This document shows positions 33,739-41,602 of a stretch of 64,000 bases of DNA, piece by piece. The translations under genes and the position numbers were made by a program. The notes beneath the pieces are model-generated. The model saw only the letters and a list, made by a program, of their open reading frames with translations. It ran no database searches and was not told the origin of the DNA. This DNA is from Luteimonas_C sp035250245 (GTDB taxonomy: Bacteria; Pseudomonadota; Gammaproteobacteria; Xanthomonadales; Xanthomonadaceae): NCBI GenBank assembly GCA_035250245.1, contig DATFFH010000052.1, forward strand, positions 1 through 64,000. Reading direction: 5' to 3'. Within the stretch, counting starts at the first letter, position 1, and every line of letters starts with the position of its first letter.

Positions 33739-34584
33739 ATGTCGCCGCTGCTGAAGATCCGATCCGAGCGCGACCAGATGTCGGCGATCGAGCGCCGCAT
33801 CGCCGACTACATCCTGGAGAACGCGCACCTGCTGCGAGACTACTCGTCGCAGCAGCTGGCCAGCGCGCTGGGGATCAGCCAGTCGAGCGTGGTCAAGTTC
33901 AGCCAGAAGTTGGGATTCAAGGGATACCCGGACCTCAAATACTCGGTCGGCGAGGAAGTGGCGCGCAGCAACGGCCACGACGAGGACCGGCACGCGCCCT
34001 CGGCCGCGGACGATCCGCACGCCGTGCTCGCCGAGAGCCTGTGGCGGCACAAGGCACAGGCCGAAGAGGAAACCCGACTGATCAATCCGCCCGACCGGAT
34101 CGATGCGATCGCCGATGCGATCGCCGGCGCTGGCCGCGTGTTCGTGATCGGCCTGGACGAAGACGGTGTGGCTGCGCGCGCGTTCGCGCTGAAGCTGTCG
34201 CTGCTCGGCATCCTGACCGTGCACCATTTCGATCCAGTACTGATGGCCACCAGCGTCTCGGCGGCGAATCCGGGCGATGTGCTGCTGGCCTTCTCCGAAC
34301 ACGGCAACCAAGTCGCGCTGAGCCACATCGCACGGCAATTCCACGAGCGCAAGGGCAAGGTGGTGTCGGTGACGCGCCACACCGCCAATCCGTTGCGCGC
34401 GCACGCCGACTTGTCGTTGCTGGTATCCGCGCACGACGAGCGCGCCCATATCGAACCGCTGCTGTACCAGACCGCGTTGCAGCACCTGCTGGACCTGATC
34501 TTCGTGCTGCTATGCGAGGACGGAGACAGGAAGGCGCGGCTGGAGGCGAATCGGGAGCGGATCCAGCTTATGCTCGAGCCATGA
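33739..34584 (+). CDS. RpiR/MurR-family transcriptional regulator
   Basis: 281 residues: an N-terminal helix-turn-helix (SAIERRIADYILENAHLLRDYSSQQLASALGISQSSVVKFSQKLGFKGYPDLK) and a C-terminal SIS sugar-phosphate domain (about 120-250, GAGRVFVIGLDEDGVAARAFALKLSLLG). MurR of E. coli responds to N-acetylmuramic acid 6-phosphate. Here Gly-Leu-Asp-Glu-Asp-Gly replaces the usual G-x-G-x-S-x phosphate loop, so the ligand may not be a sugar phosphate. It starts 4 bases after the epimerase stop and probably controls this locus. The stop TGA overlaps an ATG whose frame runs through a repeat into the next gene. Confidence 0.9.
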   Translation: MSPLLKIRSERDQMSAIERRIADYILENAHLLRDYSSQQLASALGISQSSVVKFSQKLGFKGYPDLKYSVGEEVARSNGHDEDRHAPSAADDPHAVLAESLWRHKAQAEEETRLINPPDRIDAIADAIAGAGRVFVIGLDEDGVAARAFALKLSLLGILTVHHFDPVLMATSVSAANPGDVLLAFSEHGNQVALSHIARQFHERKGKVVSVTRHTANPLRAHADLSLLVSAHDERAHIEPLLYQTALQHLLDLIFVLLCEDGDRKARLEANRERIQLMLEP

Positions 34585-34614
34585 CGAGATCCGACCCGAT
34601 GGCGACGATGCGCG

Positions 34615-34796
34615 CTTTTTCCTCCCCCCTCGCGGGGGAGGATGTCCGAAGGACAGGAGAGGGGGCGCGAGCGAAGCGATGCGTGCTTTTAGCTTCTCCG
34701 GCTAACACCTCGCATCCTGGAGAACACCGCTTCGTGCCCACCCTCTCTCGACGCTTCGCGTCGATCTCTCCCATCAAGGGAGAGATGGAAAGCCGG
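34615..34796. repeat. Intergenic repeat (CCCCCTCGCGGGGGAGGATG ... CTCTCGACGCTTCGCGTCG type)
   Basis: This 180-base segment holds the hairpin CCTCCCCCCTCGCGGGGGAGG and several further small inverted units, and translates to the artefact SPLAGEDVRRTGEGAR. It separates the RpiR gene from the L,D-transpeptidase-like gene. It is in frame with both sides, so it looks like an insertion into an ancestral short spacer. Confidence 0.75.
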
Positions 34797-34814
34797 GCTC
34801 CGCTGGGCGTGCGG

Positions 34815-35573
34815 ATGGGCCAGCAAGCTCAGCGCTTGGCTTACCTGTTGACCGCACTGGTCGTACTTGCAGGCTGTGCGCATACGACCAAGGAATCGCC
34901 AACCGTTTGGGACGGTGCGCAACAGTTGATCCTGGTCACCACGCCCGGCTGGAACGCCAACATCGGCGAATTGCGTACCTACGAGCGCGACGGACAAAGT
35001 TGGCGCGAGGTCGGCCGAGCGACGCGCGTCACCATCGGCCGCACCGGTTCCGCATGGGGCGTGGGCTTGCATCCGGAACAAACCGATGGCCCGACCAAGC
35101 GCGAAGGCGATGGCCGTGCACCGGCCGGTATCTTCCGCATCGGCACGGCGTTCGGCTACGCGCCCAGCGCCGACACCGCCCTGCCCTACGCCGCGATGCA
35201 TGCGACCAGCTATTGCATGGATGTGCCCGCCTCGCCGCTCTACAACCGGATCGTGGACACGAAAGACGTTGGCGAAGCCGCCGTCGCCGGGTCGACCGAA
35301 CCGATGCGACTGGATCTGCGCAAACCCGGCGACCAACGCTACAAGCTGGGCTTCGTCATCGAACACAATCCGCAAGCCACGCCTAACGCCGGCAGCTGCA
35401 TCTTCGCGCATTTGTGGAAGGCGCCCGGCGAAACCACGGCCGGTTGCACCGCGATGGCCGAGCCGGCGATGCGGCGCCTGTACGCCTGGTTGAAACCCGA
35501 ATCGCATCCGGTGTTCGTGCTGCTGCCGCAGGCCGAGCACGTGCGCCTTAAATCCGCCTGGCATTTGCCTTAG
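34815..35573 (+). CDS. L,D-transpeptidase-fold (YkuD) lipoprotein
   Basis: 252 residues from MGQQAQRLAYLLTALVVLAGCAHTT, a lipobox with Cys21. The YkuD domain (about 40-245) contains TIGRTGSAWGVGLHP, EGDGRAPAGIFRIGTAFG and the active segment SCIFAHLWKAPGETTAGCTAMAEPAM, with His199 and the catalytic Cys211. The usual signature is S/T-x-G-C; here it is TTAGC. Such proteins make 3-3 cross-links or attach proteins to the wall, while some act as carboxypeptidases. The start is uncertain: an in-frame ATG at 34581 would translate the whole repeat, and 34785 is another option. In this locus a role in processing wall peptides is plausible. Confidence 0.82.
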   Translation: MGQQAQRLAYLLTALVVLAGCAHTTKESPTVWDGAQQLILVTTPGWNANIGELRTYERDGQSWREVGRATRVTIGRTGSAWGVGLHPEQTDGPTKREGDGRAPAGIFRIGTAFGYAPSADTALPYAAMHATSYCMDVPASPLYNRIVDTKDVGEAAVAGSTEPMRLDLRKPGDQRYKLGFVIEHNPQATPNAGSCIFAHLWKAPGETTAGCTAMAEPAMRRLYAWLKPESHPVFVLLPQAEHVRLKSAWHLP

Positions 35574-35603
35574 CGCGCCGCACATTCGACTACAGGAAGC
35601 CGC

Positions 35604-36860
35604 ATGTCCCTGACCACCCGCGTTCTGCTGGCCTTGATCGTCGCCGCCGTGTCCGGCCTGCTGCTGGCGCTTTGGGATCCCACGTTCGCGACACGCGCCG
35701 CGGACGTGGTGCAGCCGATCGGACGCTTGTGGCTGAGCGCCCTGCAGATGACGGTGGTGCCGCTGGTGGCGGCGCTGGTGGTGATCGGCGTGAACACCGC
35801 CAGCAACGCCGCCGCATCCGGGCGTACGGCGCGCAGGGCCATGATCGTGTTCGTGGTGCTGCTCGCCGCCGCCGCGGCGTTCACCGCGATCGCGTCGACG
35901 TTCCTGTTGTCGCTGGTGCCGCGCGATCCGCTGCTGGCCGAGCGTCTGCACGCAACGGGAACGGCCGCCGCGGCGTCCGCGCCGGCTTCGCTGGGCGATT
36001 GGATCGGCTCGATCGTACCCAGCAACGCCATCGCCGCCGCCGCGCAGAGCGCGATGCTGCCGCTGGTGGTGTTCGCACTGTTCTTCGGCTTCGCCCTGAC
36101 CCGGGTCGACGGCGAGCGTCGCGCACGCATGATCGATCTGCTGCAGACCGTCTCCGACGCCATGATCGTGATCGTGCGCTGGGTGTTGTGGGCCGCGCCG
36201 CTGGGCGTGTTCGCGCTGGTGTTCGCGGTCTGCGCGCGGGTCGGCCTCAGCATGATCAGCGCGCTGGGCTATTACATCGCGCTGCAATGCGTGATCTATT
36301 TCGCCGTGACCCTGCTGATGTATCCGGTGGCCGTGTTCTTCGGCGGCGCGCATCTGCGCCGCTTCGCCGCGGCGATCCTGCCGGCGCAGGTGGTGGCCGC
36401 CAGCACGCAGTCGTCGCTGGCCTCGCTGCCGGCGATGATCGAAAGCGCGCGCACCCGGCTCAATTATCCGTTGTCGGTCACTTCGCTGGTGCTGCCGATG
36501 GCGGTGTCCTTGTTTCGGATCAACAGCCCGGTGCAGTACATCAGCGTGGCCGCATTCCTGGCCTGGGTGTTCGGCACAGACCTGAGCGTGGCGCAGTGGA
36601 CGGTGGCCATCGCCTTGTCGGTGGTGATCAGCATGGGCTCGGTCGGCCTGCCGGGACAGGCCAGCTTCATGGCAACCAACATGCCTGTGACGCAGGCATT
36701 GGGGCTGCCGGTGGAACCGCTGGGCATCCTGTTGGCCGTGGACACCATTCCCGACGTGTTCGCCACACTCGGCAACGTCACCGCCGATCTGACTGCGACC
36801 AGCGTTGTGGCTAAAGATGCACCGGCGGATGCAGCGCCGGAAGCCTCAGTGGAAACCTGA
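35604..36860 (+). CDS. Dicarboxylate/amino-acid:cation symporter (DAACS family)
   Basis: 418 residues with about eight to ten membrane helices. The family features are present: PIGRLWLSALQMTVVPLVAALVVIGV in the early part, the re-entrant loop ASTQSSLASLP (serine-rich), and the NxxVTADLTAT segment near the C-terminus with FATLGNVTADLTATSV. Related proteins import glutamate, aspartate or C4-dicarboxylates with Na+ or H+. Placed 30 bases after the L,D-transpeptidase-like gene, it would suit uptake of glutamate or short wall peptides freed by the locus. Substrate is inferred only from neighbours. Start ATG at 35604 after GGAAGCCGC. Confidence 0.88.
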   Translation: MSLTTRVLLALIVAAVSGLLLALWDPTFATRAADVVQPIGRLWLSALQMTVVPLVAALVVIGVNTASNAAASGRTARRAMIVFVVLLAAAAAFTAIASTFLLSLVPRDPLLAERLHATGTAAAASAPASLGDWIGSIVPSNAIAAAAQSAMLPLVVFALFFGFALTRVDGERRARMIDLLQTVSDAMIVIVRWVLWAAPLGVFALVFAVCARVGLSMISALGYYIALQCVIYFAVTLLMYPVAVFFGGAHLRRFAAAILPAQVVAASTQSSLASLPAMIESARTRLNYPLSVTSLVLPMAVSLFRINSPVQYISVAAFLAWVFGTDLSVAQWTVAIALSVVISMGSVGLPGQASFMATNMPVTQALGLPVEPLGILLAVDTIPDVFATLGNVTADLTATSVVAKDAPADAAPEASVET

Positions 36861-36933
36861 AGCCGCGCGGGGGCTCGAAGCGTCGGATGCCGGTTGCTTG
36901 TCGCGATCTTCGAGTCCGCGCGCCCTCACCCAA

Positions 36934-36957
36934 CCCTCTCCCGCAAGCGGGAGAGGG
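36934..36957. terminator. Hairpin CCCTCTCCCGC/GCGGGAGAGGG between convergent units
   Basis: A near-perfect 10-11-base stem with a four-base loop lies between the symporter gene (ending 36860) and the convergent hydrolase gene (ending 36985). The motif CCCTCACCCAACCCTCTCCCG recurs at about 50940 and is a repeat family. It has no T run, so termination is possible but unproven. Confidence 0.45.
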
Positions 36958-36984
36958 CTGATACAGCGTTTCGGCACTCCGCGA

Positions 36985-37938
36985 TCAGCGTTTCCCGATC
37001 TCACCAAGCACGCGCCGCACCGTATCGGCGACGATTTGCGGATTCTCGTAAGGGATCACGTGGCCGGACTTCTCGGCCACTACCAGGAAGCCGCGCGTAG
37101 ACAACCCGACCAACCCTTGCTGCAACTCGGCCCAGCCTTCGTCGGCCGCGGCGGGCGGACTGGCGATGTCGCGGCGGATCACTGCCAGCGGCATGTCGCC
37201 GAGCGTGCCGTATCCGGCGGGTTTGCGCAGCGCTTCCGGCACTAGGTCGATGGCTTCGTACTCCTGCTGCATCGTGCGGAACATCTTCGGCGTGAACGAC
37301 ATGGCCATTTCGGCCGGCGTTCCCGGCTCCATGGGCACCATGGGAACGCCTTCTTTGCCCTGCTTCAGGCCTTCGGCGATCTTGGCGACGATGCCTTTGC
37401 GTACCTCGGCCGCGCCCGGACCGTACAGATACGCTTCGGGCGTCGCGTCGATCAAAACGATCGCCGCCACTTCCGACGGATACCGCTTGGCGTAAAGGCG
37501 CGCGTACAGGCCGCCCATCGAGTGGCCGGCCAGCACGAACGGCCCCTTGAGCTTCTTGGCGGCCAACAACTTGTGCAGATCTTCGACCATGTCCTGCTGG
37601 GTGCGCTTGCCGGCGACCGGATCGCTCCAGCCGAAACCAGCGCGGTCGTAAGCGCAAACGCGTGCGAAAGGCGCGATCAGTTCCTGCACCTTGCTGTAGG
37701 TAGAATGGGCCGGGAACTGCGACAGCCCGGCTTCGAAGATCACCACGGGCCCTTTCGCTTCGCCTTTGCAATCGATGTGCAGACGGCGCCCACCGATGTC
37801 GACGAGTTCGCCGGGCGGTGCGGGTTGTACGTAGACGTAGGGAGCAGCCGCCTCGGTCGGCGCAGCGGCAGAAGTTTGCGCGAACGACGAGGTCGAGGCC
37901 GAAATCAGGGCGAGCGAAACCAGACATGCGCGAAGCAT
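36985..37938 (-). CDS. Secreted alpha/beta hydrolase
   Basis: 317 residues with a signal peptide (1-20, SSFAQTSA). The fold is shown by VVIFEAGLSQFPAHSTY, AYDRAGFGWSD, the nucleophile elbow GHSMGG, LIDATPEAY (near the acid) and the histidine in EKSGHVIPYENPQ. It would hydrolyse an ester or amide; the substrate is unknown. The start follows AAGGAG at a good distance. It is the third gene of a leftward unit led by the PadR regulator, 44 bases after the HAAS-domain membrane gene, and so may be part of a PadR-controlled response. Confidence 0.85.
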   Translation of the reverse strand: MLRACLVSLALISASTSSFAQTSAAAPTEAAAPYVYVQPAPPGELVDIGGRRLHIDCKGEAKGPVVIFEAGLSQFPAHSTYSKVQELIAPFARVCAYDRAGFGWSDPVAGKRTQQDMVEDLHKLLAAKKLKGPFVLAGHSMGGLYARLYAKRYPSEVAAIVLIDATPEAYLYGPGAAEVRKGIVAKIAEGLKQGKEGVPMVPMEPGTPAEMAMSFTPKMFRTMQQEYEAIDLVPEALRKPAGYGTLGDMPLAVIRRDIASPPAAADEGWAELQQGLVGLSTRGFLVVAEKSGHVIPYENPQIVADTVRRVLGEIGKR

Positions 37939-37982
37939 GGCGAGGACTCCTTCGAGTTGGAGGTTGGAATGCGGCTGCGTTG

Positions 37983-38891
37983 TCAGCCGGCGATCTTCGG
38001 CGCGCGCAATTGCGGGCGCCGGCGGAACAGCTCGTAGATCAGGGCTGCGACGATCATGACGACGACCAAAGCCAGCGCAGCCTTCGCGCCGTCATCGGTC
38101 GGCTTGGCCTGGAAGATGTCGCCGGCGGCGATCCACCAGACCAGCACCACGGCGAAAGCCAGGCTGCCCACGGTTTCCCAGCGCCGCGTCGCAGCGGACC
38201 AACGCCCCTTGGCTAGCACCACGATCCTCACCGCGAAAAAGCCGGCCCACAGCAGCAACGCGAACGGCGCACGCACGCGCAGGAAAGTCGGGTCGAAAGC
38301 GAAAATTTGCGGCAACGGGCCTGGCATCGCCTTCGCGATCCAAGGCAGGCAAACCATGAAGACTACGGCGACCGCGATGCAGACCAGGCCGAAGATCGAA
38401 GGCAGGCGTTCGATCCGGTCGGGATCGACGACGCGCGGCTTCCAGGCCGGCTTGAAAAGCCCCGTTTGCCGCAACCCGGCGGCCAGCAGCGCCATCGTCA
38501 CCATGAAACCAGGCCACCAGAACGAACCCAGGCCCCAGGTCAGCCACCACGTGGATAAATGCTGGCCTTCGAACACGCGCGGCAGGGTCAGCGCCCACTG
38601 CAGAGCGACGCCGCCCAATGCCATCCATGCGAACGTCCTGGTCTGGTCGGCCGGAATGATGGTCGTGCCCGGCGGGCGGTAGCGCGCGGCGACTTCCGCT
38701 GGCGTTCCGAATTCGCGCAGCATCGCAAGCACCATCGCATCGTCGGCGGCCTTGCCTTCGGCCTGCGCACGATCGGCGAGCATTTCGGACAGCAGACCGC
38801 GCAGTTCGAAGCCGATTTCCTCGCGATCCTTGCGCGGCAAACGGCGGACAACATCGACCACGTAGGCTTCGATCACGTCGTTCGGGTTCAT
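37983..38891 (-). CDS. HAAS-domain multi-pass membrane protein, partner of PadR
   Basis: 302 residues. The N-terminal 60 residues (MNPNDVIEAYVVDVVRRLPRKDREEIGFELRGLLSEML) are a HAAS helical signalling domain. About six membrane helices follow (residues 85-290). HAAS domains typically occur next to PadR regulators and are thought to relay signals from the membrane. The ATG at 38891 overlaps the PadR stop as ATGA, a tight coupling. A longer upstream frame is shadow. Signal and function are unknown. Confidence 0.82.
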   Translation of the reverse strand: MNPNDVIEAYVVDVVRRLPRKDREEIGFELRGLLSEMLADRAQAEGKAADDAMVLAMLREFGTPAEVAARYRPPGTTIIPADQTRTFAWMALGGVALQWALTLPRVFEGQHLSTWWLTWGLGSFWWPGFMVTMALLAAGLRQTGLFKPAWKPRVVDPDRIERLPSIFGLVCIAVAVVFMVCLPWIAKAMPGPLPQIFAFDPTFLRVRAPFALLLWAGFFAVRIVVLAKGRWSAATRRWETVGSLAFAVVLVWWIAAGDIFQAKPTDDGAKAALALVVVMIVAALIYELFRRRPQLRAPKIAG

Positions 38892-39232
38892 CGTTCGTTC
38901 CCTTCCAGCAATCCGGCCATGGTCGCCGCGAGGGCGTTCCAGGAGGCCGTCAGTTCGGCGAGCAGCGCCTCGCCGGCGTCGTTCAAGCGGTAATAGCGGC
39001 GCGGGGGGCCTTCCTCGATGCGCCATTCGGAGGCCAGGACTCCCTGGCCTTCCAGTCGGCGGAGCAAGGGATACAGGGTCCCCTCCTCGATCGGCATCCC
39101 GCGCTGGGCCAAGGCTTGGCGCAGGGAATAGCCGTACTGGACCTCCCGGAGCTGGGACAGGACCGCCAGCACCAGAACGCCGCGTCGGAGCTCCAATTCC
39201 AGCTTGGGCAATGGGTTTTCGCGGGTATCCAC
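38888..39232 (-). CDS. PadR-family transcriptional regulator
   Basis: 114 residues from a GTG at 39232 (M-DTRENPLPKLELELRRG). The winged helix includes GYSLRQALAQRGMPIEEGTLYPLLRRLEGQGVLASEWRIEEGPPRRYYRL, the PadR signature. I prefer this GTG because AGGG lies a proper distance upstream and it places the promoter and palindrome outside the coding region; an ATG at 39268 would put the start within the operator. PadR regulators repress their own operons and respond to small hydrophobic compounds or membrane stress. It leads a three-gene unit with the HAAS protein and hydrolase. Confidence 0.85.
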   Translation of the reverse strand: MDTRENPLPKLELELRRGVLVLAVLSQLREVQYGYSLRQALAQRGMPIEEGTLYPLLRRLEGQGVLASEWRIEEGPPRRYYRLNDAGEALLAELTASWNALAATMAGLLEGNER

Positions 39233-39249
39233 AATGTCTCGCCCTGTGA

Positions 39250-39279
39250 ATTGATACGCACAGTACATTGTGTCACACA
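39250..39279 (-). promoter_or_regulatory. Candidate PadR promoter and operator
   Basis: On the minus strand TATCAAT (39256-39250) is a possible -10 box with TGTGTG (39279-39274) 17 bases upstream. The perfect odd palindrome TGTGTNACACA (39269-39279) covers that -35, and TACTGTG occurs twice around it. Binding of a dimer here would block transcription of the PadR unit. Found by eye. Confidence 0.42.
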
Positions 39280-39299
39280 GTAATTCAATACCGTTCGTC

Positions 39300-39559
39300 G
39301 GCTGGCAGCTCCACCCTCTCGTTATCCCGAGGCCAGGACTCAGGTGGGTCACGACTGTCGGGTTTCCGCGATGCTGAGCTGGGATGACGGCTGAAGGACC
39401 GGCTTGCTGGCGACGGAACGGACGATGCAAGCGAACGATGGCTGCGAGCAGAAAGCATCGACGAAGGCGCATAGGATTCGGAAAGACGCGAGAACTCGGC
39501 CCGTCCGCGGCGCACAGCTAGCGCCCCCGTCGCAGGGCCGCTAGAATTGCGCGCTTCGT
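39300..39559. other. Gap without a recognised gene between the PadR operator and tRNA-Ala
   Basis: This 260-base stretch contains no reading frame with a ribosome-binding site and no recognisable RNA. Pieces such as GTCGGGTTTCCGCGATGCTG and GGGATGACGG look like degraded intergenic repeat DNA. The tRNA promoter must lie near its right end, but no clear box is seen. Confidence 0.5.
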
Positions 39560-39635
<76 letters not shown>

Positions 39636-39648
39636 CTCATCCAGCCTT

Positions 39649-39687
39649 GAAAGCCTCGGAACCTGTTTCCGGGGCTTTCTTGCTTTT
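39649..39687 (+). terminator. Rho-independent terminator after tRNA-Ala
   Basis: The stem GAAAGCCTCGGAA / TTTCCGGGGCTTTC around CCTG is followed by TTGCTTTT. It begins 13 bases after the tRNA 3' end and ends the tRNA transcript. Confidence 0.85.
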
Positions 39688-39784
39688 GGCGCAATAGCAG
39701 TCGAAGCCGCGACCGGTGCTCCTCCGCGGAATTGCGGCCGCCGTCTCTCGCCCTTTCGCGGTCCGGCATGGCAGGATCGCGCCC

Positions 39785-40234
39785 ATGGCCACCCGCTCCG
39801 CAGAAGACGTGCGCTTGCGCGATTTCGCGCGGCTGCGCCGCGTCCGCGACCGGATCGACAGGGAATACGCGCAGCCGCTCGACGTGGAAGCGCTGGCACG
39901 CGGCGCGCACATGTCGGCCGGGCATCTCAGCCGCGAATTCAAGCAGGCCTACGGCGAATCGCCTTATAGCTATCTGATGACCCGGCGCATCGAACGCGCG
40001 ATGGCGCTGCTGCGCCAAGGCGAATTGAGCGTCACCGAGGTCTGCTTCGCGGTGGGGTGCGCATCGCTGGGCACTTTCAGCACCCGTTTCGCCGAACTGG
40101 TCGGCGTTTCGCCCAGCGTTTACAAGGCACGCGAAAGCCGGGCCGCCGAAGGCATGCCGCCATGCGTGGCCAAACAAGTCACGCGACCGATCAGGAATCG
40201 AGAAGCGCCGGTCGCCGAGCTGCCCCTAGACTGA
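39785..40234 (+). CDS. AraC-family regulator consisting only of the DNA-binding domain
   Basis: 149 residues. The two helix-turn-helix units are PLDVEALARGAHMSAGHLSREFKQAYGESPYSYLMTRRIERA and LSVTEVCFAVGCASLGTFSTRFAELVGVSPSVYK. There is no ligand-binding domain, so the protein acts as a short regulator whose control must lie elsewhere. ATG at 39785 (MATRSAEDV) is chosen; 23 more codons upstream are open. A VOC-family gene follows 34 bases later in the same direction, a common regulator-enzyme pair. Confidence 0.88.
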   Translation: MATRSAEDVRLRDFARLRRVRDRIDREYAQPLDVEALARGAHMSAGHLSREFKQAYGESPYSYLMTRRIERAMALLRQGELSVTEVCFAVGCASLGTFSTRFAELVGVSPSVYKARESRAAEGMPPCVAKQVTRPIRNREAPVAELPLD

Positions 40235-40268
40235 TCCCGTCACCTCAACCACCAACGGACGGATCGCC

Positions 40269-40679
40269 ATGGACATCACCATCCACGCCAGTTTTCTCCC
40301 GCACAACGACCCGGATGCCGCGTTGGCCTTCTATCGCGACACGCTCGGTTTCGAAGTGCGCAACGATGTCGGCTATCAGGGCATGCGCTGGATCACGGTG
40401 GGACCCGCCGGCCAGCCCGGCACGTCCATCGTGTTGTATCCGCCGGAAGCTTCTCCCGGGATCACCGAAGACGAACGCCGCACCATCGCCGAGATGATGG
40501 CCAAAGGCACCTACGCCAGCCTGCTGCTGGCGTCCAAGGATCTGGACGGCGCTTTCGAGCGGCTGCAGGCCAAGAACGCGGAAATCGTCCAGGAGCCCGT
40601 CGATCAGCCTTACGGCGTGCGCGACTGCGCCGTGCGCGATCCTTCCGGCAATTTGGTCCGCATCCAGCAATTGCGCTGA
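40269..40679 (+). CDS. VOC (glyoxalase/dioxygenase-fold) family protein
   Basis: 136 residues with the paired beta-alpha-beta-beta-beta units of the family (FLPHNDPDAALAFYRDTLGFEVRNDVGYQGMRWITVGP; then CAVRDPSGNLVRIQQL). Metal ligands, if present, would be His8 or Glu-type residues; the pattern is like the YkcA/PhnB-style antibiotic or isomerase relatives, so no reaction can be named. It probably shares transcription with the AraC gene upstream. ATG after GGATCGCC. Confidence 0.85.
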   Translation: MDITIHASFLPHNDPDAALAFYRDTLGFEVRNDVGYQGMRWITVGPAGQPGTSIVLYPPEASPGITEDERRTIAEMMAKGTYASLLLASKDLDGAFERLQAKNAEIVQEPVDQPYGVRDCAVRDPSGNLVRIQQLR

Positions 40680-40691
40680 ACCGAAACTTCT

Positions 40692-40781
40692 GTGGGAGCG
40701 GCTTCAGCCGCGAGCTTTTCTCTTGCTAAACATAGGTTCGTTGCGGCGACTGCAAGAGCTCGCGGCTGAAGCCGCTCCCAC
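40692..40781. repeat. REPIN-like inverted pair with GTGG head (GTGGGAGCGGCTTCAGCC type)
   Basis: The same core as the elements at 1637 and 5673, but with head GTGG and core TTCAGCC. It lies 12 bases after the VOC stop. The variant head shows that arms have diverged in parallel on both sides, as expected of RNA- or DNA-structured elements. Confidence 0.85.
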
Positions 40782-40823
40782 AAAAGCAGCCGCAACAACA
40801 CCCACCACCGCCGGGAGGCAACG

Positions 40824-41045
40824 ATGAACTGGAGCAAGTGGATTCGGCAGTTCCACCGCTGGGTGGCCATCGCGTTTACGTTGACCGTCGTCCTCACCTT
40901 CTTCGCATTGCAGCAGGAAAAACCCGCGATCTGGGTGTCGTACGTGCCGCTGTTCCCGCTCGCCCTGCTCTTGTTGACCGGCCTGTATTTGTTCGCGCTG
41001 CCGTATACGGCGAAATGGCGCGGTGGGAAGCGCACCGCCGATTAA
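40824..41045 (+). CDS. Small two-helix membrane protein
   Basis: 73 residues starting MNWSKWIRQFHRWVAIAFTLTVV, with two hydrophobic helices (about 12-31 and 40-60) and a positively charged tail. ATG at 40824 follows GGGAGG, a good ribosome-binding site. RQFHRWVAIAFTLTVV resembles the first helix of PepSY/iron-regulated membrane proteins but is too short to assign. The DUF1801 gene follows 46 bases later. Function not recognised. Confidence 0.65.
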   Translation: MNWSKWIRQFHRWVAIAFTLTVVLTFFALQQEKPAIWVSYVPLFPLALLLLTGLYLFALPYTAKWRGGKRTAD

Positions 41046-41091
41046 CGCACGCCCGTTTTTTTCGATTCGATAACCACTCTCAGGATTGACC

Positions 41092-41580
41092 ATGGCCAAG
41101 ACCGCGAAGAAAGCGACCAAGAAAACTCCCGCGAAAACCGCAAAAAGCGCCGCCGCGGGCAAACCATCCAAAGGATTCTCGGCCGAGGAAAAGGCCGCGA
41201 TGAAGGAACGGGCGATGGAGCTCAAGGCCAGCGCGGGAAGGGCCGAAGGCGAACGCGCCCTGCTCGCCGCCGTCGCCGCGATGCCGCCGGCCGATCGCGC
41301 CATGGGCAAGCGCTTGCACGAAATCGTCACGGCGAGCGCGCCGGACCTTTGGCCCAAGACCTGGTACGGCATGCCTGCCTACACCACCGGCAAGGACGGC
41401 AAGGTCGTCTGCTTCTTCCAAAGCGCGCACAAGTTCAAAGCCAGGTACGCGACCTTCGGCTTCAACGACTTGGCCAAGCTCGACGACGGCGCGATGTGGC
41501 CGACCGCATTCGCATTGAAGGAACTGACCGGCGCGGTGGAAGCCAAGATCGCCGCGCTGGTGAAAAAAGCGGCGGGCTGA
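41092..41580 (+). CDS. DUF1801-family protein with a lysine-rich N-terminus
   Basis: 162 residues. Residues 1-30 are a Lys/Ala/Thr tail (MAKTAKKATKKTPAKTAKSA), similar to histone-H1-like proteins, and residues about 60-160 form a DUF1801 (YdhG-like) fold with WPKTWYGMPAYTTGKDGKVVCFFQSAHKFKARYATFGF. The family is of unknown function, with proteins that may bind small ligands. The basic tail suggests nucleic-acid binding. Start ATG at 41092, preceded in frame by a TTG. Confidence 0.8.
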   Translation: MAKTAKKATKKTPAKTAKSAAAGKPSKGFSAEEKAAMKERAMELKASAGRAEGERALLAAVAAMPPADRAMGKRLHEIVTASAPDLWPKTWYGMPAYTTGKDGKVVCFFQSAHKFKARYATFGFNDLAKLDDGAMWPTAFALKELTGAVEAKIAALVKKAAG

Positions 41581-41602
41581 ACAGAAGACCTGTGGGAGCG
41601 GC

